NCBI GenBank assembly: GCA_052435735.1
Contig: JBQVNB010000019.1
Span: 1 to 64,000, forward strand
Origin: Aliihoeflea sp052435735
GTDB taxonomy: Bacteria > Pseudomonadota > Alphaproteobacteria > Rhizobiales > Rhizobiaceae
DNA length: 64,000 nt
Reading direction: 5' to 3'
The notes beneath the pieces are model-generated. The model was not told the DNA's origin, searched no databases, and saw nothing but the letters and a program-made list of their open reading frames with translations. Each line of letters starts with the position of its first letter. Within the stretch, counting starts at the first letter, position 1. Below are positions 9,290-18,356 of this stretch, piece by piece. Made by a program: the position numbers and the translations under genes.

Positions 9290-10942
9290 TCATGCAGACT
9301 TCCCAAACCGCTCGCCCTTGAGTTTCACACCTGCGCTATCTCGATCCCAAGCATCGGGCGTGATGCCCTGAGCACGCAATTCGTGCTTCAGGACTTTAGC
9401 GCTTGGCGTCTTTGGCAGCGTCTCCAAAACGCGCACGTATCGCGGCACCATGAAGTATGCCATCCGGTCCTTCAGAAAATTGACCAGTTCAGCAGGCTCG
9501 ATGACCGTACCTGCGACAGGCGCTACGCAGATGAGGACGTCGTCTTCGCCATGCTCGCTCGGAACAGCGACCGCAGCGGCTTCGAAAACCGCGGGATGCG
9601 CCAGCACTTCCGATTCCACTTCGAATGACGAGATGTTCTCGCCTCTGCGTCGAATCGAATCCTTCATGCGGTCGGTGAAAAAGTAGTTTCCGTTTTCGTC
9701 GCGGATGAAGGCGTCGCCTGAATGGAACCACCCATTGCGCCAGGCCTTGGCGGTCGCCTCCGGCATCTTGTGATACCCGCTGTTCATCGCCCAGGGCCGA
9801 TCGGTCCTGATGATCATCTCGCCCACCACGCCGACTGGAACTTCGCAATCATTTTCGTCCACAAGCCGAACCTCAACACCGGGTCTGGCCTTACCGCAGC
9901 TCCCGCGTACCGTCGGGTTCGCCTCGGAAACGATCGGTGTCGAAACTTCCGTCATGTTAAAGATCGTGAAGACCTGAACGCCGAAGCGATTGCTGAATCG
10001 CTCCACGTCCGAGGCCAGCGGCACCATAAGGACCAAGCGCAGGGGATTGTCGGCATCGCTGATCGTTGGCGGTTGCTTCTCCAAGAAGCTGGCCATCACG
10101 CCAAGGAGAAACGCGACCGTGGCACCGGTATTGCGTACCGAGTTCCAGTATGTCGCCGTGTCGAAGCGATCGACGAATGCAATCGACCCTCCCCGTGCGA
10201 GCATGCAAAACATCGGGCCCATCCCGCCGATGTGAAACATCGGGGCGTTGATGAGATAGCGGTCGCCACTGGTGACGAACGGCCACGTCTCCGGACCAGC
10301 ATTGCTGAACAGGTGGAGATAGGACGTTAGCACACCTTTGGACGGTCCCGTCGTTCCAGACGTGAAGATGATCGCCATTGGGTCCCATGGCTCGATGGTG
10401 CGCACTAAAGGCGCAAGACGACCACTCGTCGACTGCATCACATCGTCATGGTGGCTGATGGGAAGCACAGCCGCTTCCACGCGTCCCCCGGTGATCAGAA
10501 AATGGTCAAGGCGCGAGAGTGCCACTTCATCGAAGCGGCCGACCAGACTGGCATCGACGATAGCCAGCCGTGCATCGGAAATATTCACGACATGCTCGAG
10601 GAGCGTGCCTTTGTAGGCTGTGTTGATAGGCACGTACACCGCGCCCAAATAGTTGATGGCGAAGAAAATCCGGATCTGCTCCCGACAGTTCGGCATCCAG
10701 ACCAGAACGTGATCGCCCTGCTTCACGCCAAGAGATTGTAGCCCCAAGGCCGTCTGGACGACCAGTTCACGCAGGCGTTCATAGCTCCATTCCTCGCCAG
10801 TATCGTCGAATTTGCAGAAGACCTTTTGCGGCTGTTCCTTGGCCCAGCGATCAATCAAATACCGCGTCACCACGCTTTGGCGCGCGGGGATGCGGGGATC
10901 AGTCGTTTCGGGTGCAATGGGGCTTTCCTGAACTTCGATCAT
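9290..10942 (-). CDS. AMP-forming acyl-CoA ligase
   Basis: A 550-residue ANL-superfamily enzyme, about the usual length. It carries the ATP/AMP motif FTSGTTGPSKGV, the hinge region WFHSGDAF, DRMKDSIRRRGENIS, and the C-terminal catalytic lysine in PKTPSAKVLKHEL. It should activate a carboxylic acid to its CoA thioester. The ATG at 10942 is preceded by GGAGGA; a GTG five codons earlier is less likely. It follows the Baeyer-Villiger monooxygenase gene by 41 bases on the same strand. In this context it probably activates the acid released by the esterase across the divergent promoter. The substrate is not readable. Confidence 0.87.
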   Translation of the reverse strand: MIEVQESPIAPETTDPRIPARQSVVTRYLIDRWAKEQPQKVFCKFDDTGEEWSYERLRELVVQTALGLQSLGVKQGDHVLVWMPNCREQIRIFFAINYLGAVYVPINTAYKGTLLEHVVNISDARLAIVDASLVGRFDEVALSRLDHFLITGGRVEAAVLPISHHDDVMQSTSGRLAPLVRTIEPWDPMAIIFTSGTTGPSKGVLTSYLHLFSNAGPETWPFVTSGDRYLINAPMFHIGGMGPMFCMLARGGSIAFVDRFDTATYWNSVRNTGATVAFLLGVMASFLEKQPPTISDADNPLRLVLMVPLASDVERFSNRFGVQVFTIFNMTEVSTPIVSEANPTVRGSCGKARPGVEVRLVDENDCEVPVGVVGEMIIRTDRPWAMNSGYHKMPEATAKAWRNGWFHSGDAFIRDENGNYFFTDRMKDSIRRRGENISSFEVESEVLAHPAVFEAAAVAVPSEHGEDDVLICVAPVAGTVIEPAELVNFLKDRMAYFMVPRYVRVLETLPKTPSAKVLKHELRAQGITPDAWDRDSAGVKLKGERFGKSA

Positions 10943-10983
10943 TTTTTCCTCCTCCACTTCTGCCGGTGACGCAGCAACAGCTG

Positions 10984-12918
10984 TCAGACCGCCACTCGAT
11001 CTGGCACCGCCACACCTCGGCTCAGCTTGTAGTCGTTCAAATCTACCGTCCGGGTCATGCGCCAGAAGTCGTCATGTCGCCAAGGCGTCAGCGCAACCAC
11101 ACGCCCCCGCGAATTGCGGTACCAGTTCTCCATACCGGGATGTGTCCAGACCATCGCCGCATGCGCCGAGTCCACCTTGCGATTGTAATCCTCGTAGACC
11201 GGGCGCAGCACTTCGATCGTGTCGGCGCCGTTCGCAAAGGTGCACTCGAGGAGCTTCATGATGTAGTGGATCTGGTTTTCGACCGGCGTAATCACGCTCC
11301 CTCCATGACCTAGCCCCGTGTTAGGGCCAAGCAGCGTGAAAAAGTTCGGGAAACCCGGCACTGTAGAGCCCAAATAAGCCCGCGCATCGTCGTTGTCCCA
11401 TTCCTCGCGAAGCCGGCGGCCTTGGCGACCCACGACCTCAAAGGAGGCCAGCATTTCGGCCACCTGGAATCCAGTTGCCAGAATGAGGACGTCGGCCTCG
11501 TGCTCGGAGCCATCTGCGGCGACCAGTGTCGTCCCGCGGACCTCGCGCAAATGTTGCGGGACAAGGCAAACGTGATCCCGTGCCACCGCGCGGTACCAGC
11601 CGTTGTCGAGCAGCATTCGCTTGCCGAACGGCGGATAGTCCGGGAGAACCAAATCGAGCAGGTCCTGCCGAGCCCCGAGTTCCTCCTTTACGTACTCGGT
11701 GAAGAAGCGCCGATGAGCGTCGTTAATGGCGTTGATCGCCCGGTCTGGCTCCGGCCAGGCTGGATCGACCTGAAGCGAGACATGAACGCGATCGTTAAAT
11801 GTCCAGGCGAGCCTCTGGCGATACCATTTTTGGTAAAGTGGCACCTCACGAATGAGCCAGCGAATTGGTTCCGGAACGGAAGTCTTGAATTTCGGAAACG
11901 GTGCCGCCCATTGCTTTGATCGGGCGAAAACCGTCAGATCGCAGACCTCGTCGACGATGGCGGGCACGACCTGCATGGCACTTGCGCCGTTACCGACCAC
12001 CGCCACCCTTTTGCCAGCGAGATCGACATCATCCGGCCAATCGGCCGTATGCACGCATGGGCCCGGGAACGTGTCGAGGCCCGGAATATTGGGAACTTTC
12101 GGAATGTTGAGTATTCCCACCGCTGAGAAGATGGCCGCGTATCGGCGAGCTTGCTCGCCGGCCGGGCGTTTGACGTCCACGATCCAGTCGCCACTCGTTT
12201 CGTCGTAGCGCGCTCGCTCGACTTTGGTGTCGAATTCAGCTCGTTCGTAAAGGCCATGCTCGCGTGCGACATGTCGGAAATAGTCGAGCAATTCCGCCTG
12301 CAAAGCGAAATAGTGTGACCAGTCATACTGCGCGAAAGAATAGGAATAGAGATGGTTCGGCGTGTCCACGCCGGCTCCGGGGTAGCGATTCTCGCGCCAG
12401 GTGCCGCCGAAGTCGCCGTCCTTGTCGACAATGTCGAAAGGAACGCCCGCCGCGGTGAGACGGATCGCGGCGCATATGCCCGACATGCCGGCGCCCACGA
12501 TCAGGACACGAAAGCCTTTGGGAGCTGAAAGCGGCGCCTGATCGAACGAGTTTCCCGCAAGTTCAGCCGAGACGATCTCGCCATATTCGCTCGTGACTTG
12601 CTCGGCCATGGAATGTGAGAGCATGCGCGCGGCCAGTTCCGGCTCCGGCGCGGAGATCGCGGGCTTCTCACCCGCCTTGAGCTTTAGGATCGCAGTGAGC
12701 GCCGCTTGGCGGATGTCTTGCTGAACATTGGGTGGGAGGCCGCCGTCATCGTTGTCATCAAGCCCCTTTCCCCGTCGTGGGATGTAGGGCTCTTCAAGCC
12801 ATTTCATGTCGCCGGTTGCCTGCGTCAATACCAGCAGCAGCGTAGGAACGTTCGCGATGGCGACCGCTTCGGTCAACCGCTCCGCCCACTCTTCTGATGT
12901 CTTGTCCCCGCCCGCCAT
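10984..12918 (-). CDS. Baeyer-Villiger monooxygenase, HAPMO-like
   Basis: A 644-residue class B flavin monooxygenase that should insert oxygen next to a ketone using FAD, NADPH and O2, giving an ester or lactone. First Rossmann motif VGAGMSGICAA is at ~141, GGTWRENRYPGAGVD follows, the type I BVMO fingerprint F-x-G-x3-H-x3-W-P is seen as FPGPCVHTADWP (~281-292), and VVGNGAS (~306) is the NADPH site. The ~140-residue N-terminal extension is absent from cyclohexanone-type enzymes but present in 4-hydroxyacetophenone monooxygenase. The start at 12918 has GAGAGGA upstream. It diverges from the esterase gene across two palindromic sites. Confidence 0.88.
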   Translation of the reverse strand: MAGGDKTSEEWAERLTEAVAIANVPTLLLVLTQATGDMKWLEEPYIPRRGKGLDDNDDGGLPPNVQQDIRQAALTAILKLKAGEKPAISAPEPELAARMLSHSMAEQVTSEYGEIVSAELAGNSFDQAPLSAPKGFRVLIVGAGMSGICAAIRLTAAGVPFDIVDKDGDFGGTWRENRYPGAGVDTPNHLYSYSFAQYDWSHYFALQAELLDYFRHVAREHGLYERAEFDTKVERARYDETSGDWIVDVKRPAGEQARRYAAIFSAVGILNIPKVPNIPGLDTFPGPCVHTADWPDDVDLAGKRVAVVGNGASAMQVVPAIVDEVCDLTVFARSKQWAAPFPKFKTSVPEPIRWLIREVPLYQKWYRQRLAWTFNDRVHVSLQVDPAWPEPDRAINAINDAHRRFFTEYVKEELGARQDLLDLVLPDYPPFGKRMLLDNGWYRAVARDHVCLVPQHLREVRGTTLVAADGSEHEADVLILATGFQVAEMLASFEVVGRQGRRLREEWDNDDARAYLGSTVPGFPNFFTLLGPNTGLGHGGSVITPVENQIHYIMKLLECTFANGADTIEVLRPVYEDYNRKVDSAHAAMVWTHPGMENWYRNSRGRVVALTPWRHDDFWRMTRTVDLNDYKLSRGVAVPDRVAV

Positions 12919-12972
12919 ACGATCCTCTCGTGCCCACACTTCCGAAATGCTGCGGCAAAAATGACCGACCAG

Positions 12973-13013
12973 CTTGACATAAGTCAAGCGTTTTGATCAT
13001 TTGACTTAAGTCA
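12973..13013. promoter_or_regulatory. twin palindromic operators in the divergent BVMO/esterase promoter
   Basis: CTTGAC-ATAA-GTCAAG (12973-12988) has perfect 6-bp arms and TGACTTAAGTCA (13002-13013) is a perfect 12-bp palindrome. Their centres lie about 27 bp apart in the 135-bp gap between the two divergent genes. They share the half-site TTGAC/GTCAA. The TetR-type protein encoded at 17355-18038 is the likely binder (inference). Confidence 0.55.
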
Positions 13014-13053
13014 GATCGCGGTTAAGCCTTTTGGCTTGAAGGAGGGCTCCGCA

Positions 13054-14298
13054 TTGAGGTTCGCTTCAGTCGACGATTGGAATACACGCACGGCCGCGCT
13101 GGGGATTGGCGGCTCGGTGCATCCGGATTTTGCTGCAGTCCGCGAAGCGTTCATCGCCAACTTCGATCAACGAGACGAGTTGGGCGCATCGCTCTTCATT
13201 ACGGTCGACGGACAGATCGTGGCGGACTTGTGGGGCGGCACGGCCGACGTTGGGCGTCCGTGGGAGCAGGACACAGTCTGTGTCGTCTTCTCCTGCACCA
13301 AAGCTGCGACCGCCCTTTGCTTGCACCTGCTTGCCGAGCGCGGGCATGTGTCGCTGGACGTCCCCGTCGCGGAGTACTGGCCCGAATTCGGTGCAGCAGG
13401 CAAAGCGTCCGTCACGCTCCGAATGCTGCTCGACCATTCCGCCGGACTGCCCGCGCTGCGGGAAAAGGTCAAGGCAGACTGCATGACAGACTGGGACTAC
13501 ATGATCCGCCGCCTCGAAAGCGAGGAGCCGTTCTGGGAGCCTGGCACGCGCGTGGGTTACCACCCGCTGACATTCGGTTTTCTCGTGGGCGAGGTCGTGC
13601 GCCGCGTGTCCGGGCGTTCGCTCGGCACATTCTTCAGAGACGAAATTGCTGCGCCGCTCGATCTCGACTTCTGGATCGGACTGCCAACCGAGCAGCAGCA
13701 CCGCGTCGCGCCGATCGTACCTTACCGGGCGCCCAACGAGCTTGCAGATACGCCGTTCCTTGCCGCCGCGCGTCGAGAGGAAACCATACCGAACCTGTTC
13801 GTCTTCAACAGCGGCGACTGGAGCTATCGCGGCGTCAACACAGCCGCAGGCCGGTCCGCGGAAATCGGCGCGGCCGGAGGTGTCACCAACGCGCGGGGTT
13901 TGGGGCGCATGTTTGCCGCCCTTGCCGAGGGCGGTGCGGCGATCGGTCTGTCGCCCGATACGATTGCCACTTTCTCGCGGGCCAGCTCAGCGACGCATCT
14001 CGATGCCACATTCATCGCGCCTTCGCGCTTCGGGCCAGGGTTCATGCTGGGCATGGCCGAACGCCCGACTGCCGGCGGCCGCGAAAGCCTGTCCTTCGGC
14101 GAACATGCCTTCGGACATGTGGGGATGGGAGGATCGGTCGGTTTTGCCGATCCGCAATCAAGGGTCGGCTTTGCGTACGTGATGAACCGGCTTGGCGGCG
14201 GCCTTCTGCTAAACGAGCGGGGACAGTCGCTGGTCGATGCCTTCTATGGCTGCCTTGGGCACACGCGGCACGCCATGGGCTTCTGGACGAAAAACTGA
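13054..14298 (+). CDS. serine hydrolase of the beta-lactamase/family VIII esterase type
   Basis: A 414-residue protein. The S-x-x-K nucleophile motif is SCTK (~80-83) in VVFSCTKAATALCLH, and GYHPLTFGFLVGEVVRR provides the conserved Tyr region. A C-terminal GHVGMGGSVGFADP replaces the KTG box, as in family VIII esterases. No signal peptide, so cytoplasmic. A TTG start at 13054 is chosen because AAGGAGGG lies seven bases upstream. Beside a Baeyer-Villiger enzyme and a CoA ligase it probably hydrolyses the ester product (inference). Long open frames overlapping it in another frame are shadows. Confidence 0.82.
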   Translation: MRFASVDDWNTRTAALGIGGSVHPDFAAVREAFIANFDQRDELGASLFITVDGQIVADLWGGTADVGRPWEQDTVCVVFSCTKAATALCLHLLAERGHVSLDVPVAEYWPEFGAAGKASVTLRMLLDHSAGLPALREKVKADCMTDWDYMIRRLESEEPFWEPGTRVGYHPLTFGFLVGEVVRRVSGRSLGTFFRDEIAAPLDLDFWIGLPTEQQHRVAPIVPYRAPNELADTPFLAAARREETIPNLFVFNSGDWSYRGVNTAAGRSAEIGAAGGVTNARGLGRMFAALAEGGAAIGLSPDTIATFSRASSATHLDATFIAPSRFGPGFMLGMAERPTAGGRESLSFGEHAFGHVGMGGSVGFADPQSRVGFAYVMNRLGGGLLLNERGQSLVDAFYGCLGHTRHAMGFWTKN

Positions 14299-14321
14299 AC
14301 ATTCAACGGGAGGAAGTCGAA

Positions 14322-15476
14322 ATGGAAATCCGGAATCTCTTGCTTAGCAGCGCGACCGCCATCGGGGTCGTCGCCAGCCTGTCCGGTGCGGCACAGGCGC
14401 GCGAACTGAGCTTTGCAATCGGCCATCCGCCGGTGTCGAACCTCGTCAAAAGTGCGGAAGAGGCCGCCAAGCAGTTCAACGAGGAAACGGGCGGCGAGAT
14501 GACCATCAAGGTCTACCCGCTTTCGCTTCTTTCGATGGCCGAGACTTCGGGCGGACTGCGGGAGGGGTTGGCCGACATCGGCACCGTGATGACCCCGTAT
14601 TTTCCAAATGAGTTCCCCCACACGAACCTCATCGTGGAATCCTCCATGGTTCTTCAGACGCTGGGTGCAGACGTGGCGGACGTTCAGGCTGGAGCCTTTG
14701 CCGGCGCGGTATCTGAATTCGTCATGACGAAATGTCCTGAATGCGTGGAAGAATTCGCCGAGCAGAACCAGGTGTTCACGGGCGGCGCCGGCACCCCGCC
14801 TTATGTTCTCAACTGCACCAAGCCGATCGTCAGCGCCGAAGATCTGAAAGGTGCCAGGTTGCGCATCGGCGGTGCGAACTGGGCGCGTTGGTCCGAAGCG
14901 GTAGGCGCGAGCCCGATCACGATGTCCGGCAACGAGATGCTCGAAGCGCTCAGCCAGGGCGTGCTCGACTGCATCATCCTGTCGACGCCCGACATCTACA
15001 ATTTCGGCATGGGCGGCGCGGTCACCCACATCACGAAGGGGGCTCCTGGTGGCGCCTATTTCGCGTCCGTCTCGAACATCAACATGGATACGTGGAACGA
15101 ACTGACGGCAGAACAGAGGACGGCATTCCTGCGCGCAATGGCGAAGGCTGCTGCCCTTGGGTCTTACAATTACCAGAACGGCGCCGCCGAGGTCGAAGCC
15201 AAGGCGGCTGACGATGGAGTCGTCATCCAGGACGCAGAGCCTGCCGTCGTGGAAGCGACAAAGGCATTTGCCGCCGCGGACGAACAGTTTCTCATCAACG
15301 ACTTCGCCACACGCCACGGCGTGGAGCGCGGTGAGGAAATGATCGGCGAGTTCAAGGAACTTCTCGACAAGTGGATCGGCCTGATGCGCGAGGCCGAAGG
15401 GGCCGAGGCATACGAGAAGCTGTTCTGGGACGAGATCTACGCGAAGATCGACGTCAACTCCTACGGCATGCGCTGA
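14322..15476 (+). CDS. dctP: TRAP transporter solute-binding protein DctP
   Basis: A 384-residue periplasmic binding protein. A signal peptide (MEIRNLLLSSATAIGVVASLS, cleaved after AQA) leads into ELSFAIGHPPVSNLVKSAEE and the DctP fold, with the family's RIGGANWARWSEAVGASP segment that usually holds the carboxylate-binding Arg. The start is supported by GGGAGGAAG upstream, 23 bases after the esterase stop. It supplies ligand to the DctQM membrane pair. The substrate is most likely an organic acid linked to the ketone/ester pathway (inference). Confidence 0.88.
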   Translation: MEIRNLLLSSATAIGVVASLSGAAQARELSFAIGHPPVSNLVKSAEEAAKQFNEETGGEMTIKVYPLSLLSMAETSGGLREGLADIGTVMTPYFPNEFPHTNLIVESSMVLQTLGADVADVQAGAFAGAVSEFVMTKCPECVEEFAEQNQVFTGGAGTPPYVLNCTKPIVSAEDLKGARLRIGGANWARWSEAVGASPITMSGNEMLEALSQGVLDCIILSTPDIYNFGMGGAVTHITKGAPGGAYFASVSNINMDTWNELTAEQRTAFLRAMAKAAALGSYNYQNGAAEVEAKAADDGVVIQDAEPAVVEATKAFAAADEQFLINDFATRHGVERGEEMIGEFKELLDKWIGLMREAEGAEAYEKLFWDEIYAKIDVNSYGMR

Positions 15477-15483
15477 CCTGAGT

Positions 15484-15507
15484 GCCGGCTCCTGTAAGGG
15501 AGCCGGC
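15484..15507 (+). promoter_or_regulatory. stem-loop between dctP and dctQ
   Basis: GCCGGCTCC-TGTAAG-GGAGCCGGC is a perfect 9-bp stem with a six-base loop just after the dctP stop and 18 bases before dctQ. There is no U-tract, so it is better read as an mRNA-stabilising or partial-termination hairpin that raises binding-protein output over the membrane subunits, as known for binding-protein operons. Confidence 0.6.
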
Positions 15508-15525
15508 CCATTCTCGGAGGATGCC

Positions 15526-16035
15526 GTGGCATCGATTTCGCGACTTCTCGCCAAGGCTGCTCAACTAACGGCATTTCTTGCCGGTCTGGCCATCGCAGCG
15601 ATGATGATCCAAGTCACCGCCGACGTGGCGATGCGATACCTTCTGGGACGCCCCTTGTCCGGCACTCTTACCGTGGTCAGCTACTATTACATGGTGATCG
15701 CAGCTTTCGTGCCCCTGGCGCTAGCCGAGCAGAAAGGCGGACACATTTCGGTTGAGTTCGTCACCGAGCTCTTGCCGCAGCGGGTACAGGATCATCTTGC
15801 CGGGCTAATTCTCATCCCGACAACCCTCATCGGGGCCGTTCTCACCTGGCGAACGTTCGAAGCCGCCATGCGGGCTTTTCAGATGGGCGCTTCGCAAACC
15901 AATGGCTCATCCTCAATCCCCGTCTGGCCAGCCTATTTCGCGTTACCGCTCGGAGCTGGTCTGATGACGCTGATCTTGCTTGCGCGGTTCATCGCCTACG
16001 TGACCGGCCGCACATATGAAGGGGACAGCAAGTGA
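15526..16035 (+). CDS. dctQ: TRAP transporter small permease DctQ
   Basis: A 169-residue membrane protein with four predicted helices. The first is AFLAGLAIAAMMIQVTADVAMRYLLGRPLSG, with the family's R-Y-L-L-G-x-P-L motif, followed by VVSYYYMVIAAFVPLALAEQ and GGHISVEF. The GTG start at 15526 has GGAGGATGCC upstream. Its stop overlaps the dctM start by four bases (GTGA), indicating translational coupling. Confidence 0.87.
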   Translation: MASISRLLAKAAQLTAFLAGLAIAAMMIQVTADVAMRYLLGRPLSGTLTVVSYYYMVIAAFVPLALAEQKGGHISVEFVTELLPQRVQDHLAGLILIPTTLIGAVLTWRTFEAAMRAFQMGASQTNGSSSIPVWPAYFALPLGAGLMTLILLARFIAYVTGRTYEGDSK

Positions 16036-17339
16036 GTGGGATCGAACTTGGTCTGTATGGACTTGCGTTTCTGCTGCTTCTGATCGCATTGCGCATGCCA
16101 ATCGGTTTGGCGCTAATCGGAGTCTCGTTCGTCGGCCTGTGGATGTTGACGAGCTGGAACGTGGCTTGGGGCGCGCTTGGTGTGATCCCCTACAACTTCG
16201 CTGCCAACTGGGTGCTCAGCTCGGTGCCGATGTTCCTTTTGCTAGGCTATGTCTCTTTCCACACCAAGTTGACCGAGGGCCTTTTTCAGGCTGCCAGGGT
16301 GTGGTTTTCGGTACTCCCGGGTGGGCTTGCCATCGCCGCCATCCTGGGCAGCGCGGGTTTTGCGGCCGTATCGGGGTCTTCCGTCGCCTGCTCGGCGACC
16401 ATGGGCCGTATAGCCGTGCCCGAAATGCTCAAGTCCGGCTACGATCCTCAACTGGCCACCGGAACTGTGGCAGTCGCAGGAACGATCGGCGCTCTCATTC
16501 CGCCGTCGATCATCATGATCCTATACGGAATCGTCGCTCAGGTCCCCGTTACAGAGCTATTTCTCGGCGGAATCGCAGCGGGCCTCTTAACAACGGTCGG
16601 CTACATCGTGGTCGTGCTCGTTCGGGTCGCTCGCAATCCGGCTCTGGCTCCGTCAACAGCTGACAAAGCATCATGGAACGAGCGCATCGCTGCTATCAGG
16701 GAGACCTGGCCCGTCGTGCTGATCATGATCGGCATCTTCAGCGGGCTGTTCGGCGGACTTTTCACGCCCACGGAGGCCGGCGCGGTCGGCGCGGCGCTCG
16801 CTTGTCTCGTTGCTATCTTGAAGGGAACCTTCACATGGGAGCGGTTTTCGACGGCGATCAAGGAAACGGTGCTTACGACCGGTGCCCTCATCATTATCGG
16901 CGTCGGCGCGAGCCTTCTGACCCGTTTCCTCGCGCTGTCGGGAACGGGCGACTTCCTGAGCGAACTGGTGCTGGAGAGTGGCGCTTCGCCCATGACGGTC
17001 CTCCTGGGCGTCGTGGTTCTCTATCTGCTTCTAGGTATGTTTCTGGAACCCATCGGCGCCATGCTCCTGACGCTTCCCATTGTTTTGCCGATGATCGACG
17101 GCGCGGGCTTCAGCCTCTTGTGGTTCGGCATCATCGTCACCAAACTCCTCGAAATCGGGATGATCACGCCACCGGTGGGCATGAATGTCTTCGTTATCAA
17201 AGGTATCGTGGGCAAAACCGTCTCGACCGGCGCAATCTTCAAAGGTATCTGGTGGTTTCTGGTGATGGACCTCATCGTCCTCGGCCTTATGATCACATTC
17301 CCGCAGATTGTGACTTACCTCCCGCGGGTGTGGGGATGA
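16032..17339 (+). CDS. dctM: TRAP transporter large permease DctM
   Basis: A 435-residue permease with about 12-13 helices, the usual size. Recognisable DctM segments are LRMPIGLALIGVSFVG, GSSVACSATMGRIAVPEM, GTVAVAGTIGALIPPSIIMI and TPTEAGAVGA. It drives Na+-coupled uptake with DctPQ. Translation is coupled to dctQ. The TetR regulator starts 15 bases downstream, so the operon probably runs from the esterase gene through tetR. Confidence 0.9.
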   Translation: MSGIELGLYGLAFLLLLIALRMPIGLALIGVSFVGLWMLTSWNVAWGALGVIPYNFAANWVLSSVPMFLLLGYVSFHTKLTEGLFQAARVWFSVLPGGLAIAAILGSAGFAAVSGSSVACSATMGRIAVPEMLKSGYDPQLATGTVAVAGTIGALIPPSIIMILYGIVAQVPVTELFLGGIAAGLLTTVGYIVVVLVRVARNPALAPSTADKASWNERIAAIRETWPVVLIMIGIFSGLFGGLFTPTEAGAVGAALACLVAILKGTFTWERFSTAIKETVLTTGALIIIGVGASLLTRFLALSGTGDFLSELVLESGASPMTVLLGVVVLYLLLGMFLEPIGAMLLTLPIVLPMIDGAGFSLLWFGIIVTKLLEIGMITPPVGMNVFVIKGIVGKTVSTGAIFKGIWWFLVMDLIVLGLMITFPQIVTYLPRVWG

Positions 17340-17354
17340 CAAGAAGAAGAGGCG

Positions 17355-18038
17355 ATGACTGAAAATCCAGAAGAACGCGCAGCTGATTCCGCTCGTCAAA
17401 AGATCAAAGATGCAGCACTGCGACTGTTTTCTTCCAAGGGCATCGATGCGGTCACCGTCCGGCAGATCGTGGCTGAGGCTGGCACGCGAAACAACGCGTC
17501 GATTCACTACTACTTTGGATCGAAAGACGCACTGCTCAACGAACTGATCCTCGATCGCGCACACTGGAGCGACAGCGCGCGGATACGCAAACTCGACGAG
17601 TTGGAAGCTCAGGGCGGACCACACACAATTGAGGACGTAGTCCGGCTCATCATTGAGGTGGAGACCAGTCCGAGCTGGGCGCTAGGTATTGACGCCGCAA
17701 CCCGTAGCTCGGGCCACATGCGATTTGTGATGAACTTACAGATTAATCACAGGCGAGCTTTCATGCAGGCCATGGCAGGACATCGTACGTCCGGCTATAT
17801 CCGGTGCATAGAACACATCTATAGTTTCCTACCTCATATGCCTAAAAGTGTGCTCAACCAGCGCCTTATCTTCATGGACCTGTTCTTTGGGGCCACCCTT
17901 GCCGCGCGTGAGGCGGCCTTCGAACAGGACCCGACCGGCGGCAAGCTCTGGGGCGATGCCGGAACAATCGAGAACCTGATTCAGTCGGCATGTCACATAC
18001 TGACTGCTTCAGTCCCGCCCGAGACGCGGTTGACGTGA
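17355..18038 (+). CDS. TetR-family transcriptional regulator
   Basis: A 227-residue regulator. Residues ~15-60 form the TetR DNA-binding domain (DAALRLFSSKGIDAVTVRQI, ending in the conserved IHYYFGSKDALL). The C-terminal ligand domain is unassigned. Being the last gene of the esterase-TRAP operon, it is the natural candidate to bind the twin palindromes at 12973-13013 and to respond to a pathway intermediate (inference). Confidence 0.85.
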   Translation: MTENPEERAADSARQKIKDAALRLFSSKGIDAVTVRQIVAEAGTRNNASIHYYFGSKDALLNELILDRAHWSDSARIRKLDELEAQGGPHTIEDVVRLIIEVETSPSWALGIDAATRSSGHMRFVMNLQINHRRAFMQAMAGHRTSGYIRCIEHIYSFLPHMPKSVLNQRLIFMDLFFGATLAAREAAFEQDPTGGKLWGDAGTIENLIQSACHILTASVPPETRLT

Positions 18039-18356
18039 TCGGCGGCTTACCGTCCTTGTCGGCCCAATACCGGACTGTCTGTTGGCGGCCCCTGTGCTGA
18101 CCGGGCAAATTTTGCCTGAAAAGGCCGACCCGGATGGTAGCCAGCCGCCAAGCGCTTCGCCTTTGGGATCGCCAAGTTCCGGATTGGAAAGACTATAAGT
18201 TCAGAAGCCGCGCTAACGGCGCATAGATGGTCATCTGCGCTCACGGCTACGTCGGCTGGAGGCCAGGGCGCTAGCCAAGATAAGACAACATTGACTTGTT
18301 ACTACATTTGATTTACCGATCGGGTAGCAGCGGGAGGCTGCGCTCGGGAGGAAATC
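18039..18356. repeat. gap with degenerate family-A repeat (copy 3) and promoter region of the sulfatase operon
   Basis: No gene. Bases 18069-18092 (CCGGACTGTCTG followed by TTGGCGGCCCC) resemble the 3' part of the family-A repeat in the same orientation. Bases 18103-18117 (GGGCAAATTTTGCCT) form a palindrome also found at 26085-26099. The promoter of the ABC/sulfatase operon must lie at about 18280-18340; a TTGACT hexamer is present near 18293 but I see no good -10 partner. Confidence 0.45.

Noticed and set aside
13077..14321. A plus-strand frame overlapping the esterase that runs into dctP
   Set aside because: Only the dctP part from 14322 makes sense. The upstream extension is an out-of-frame shadow of the esterase gene.
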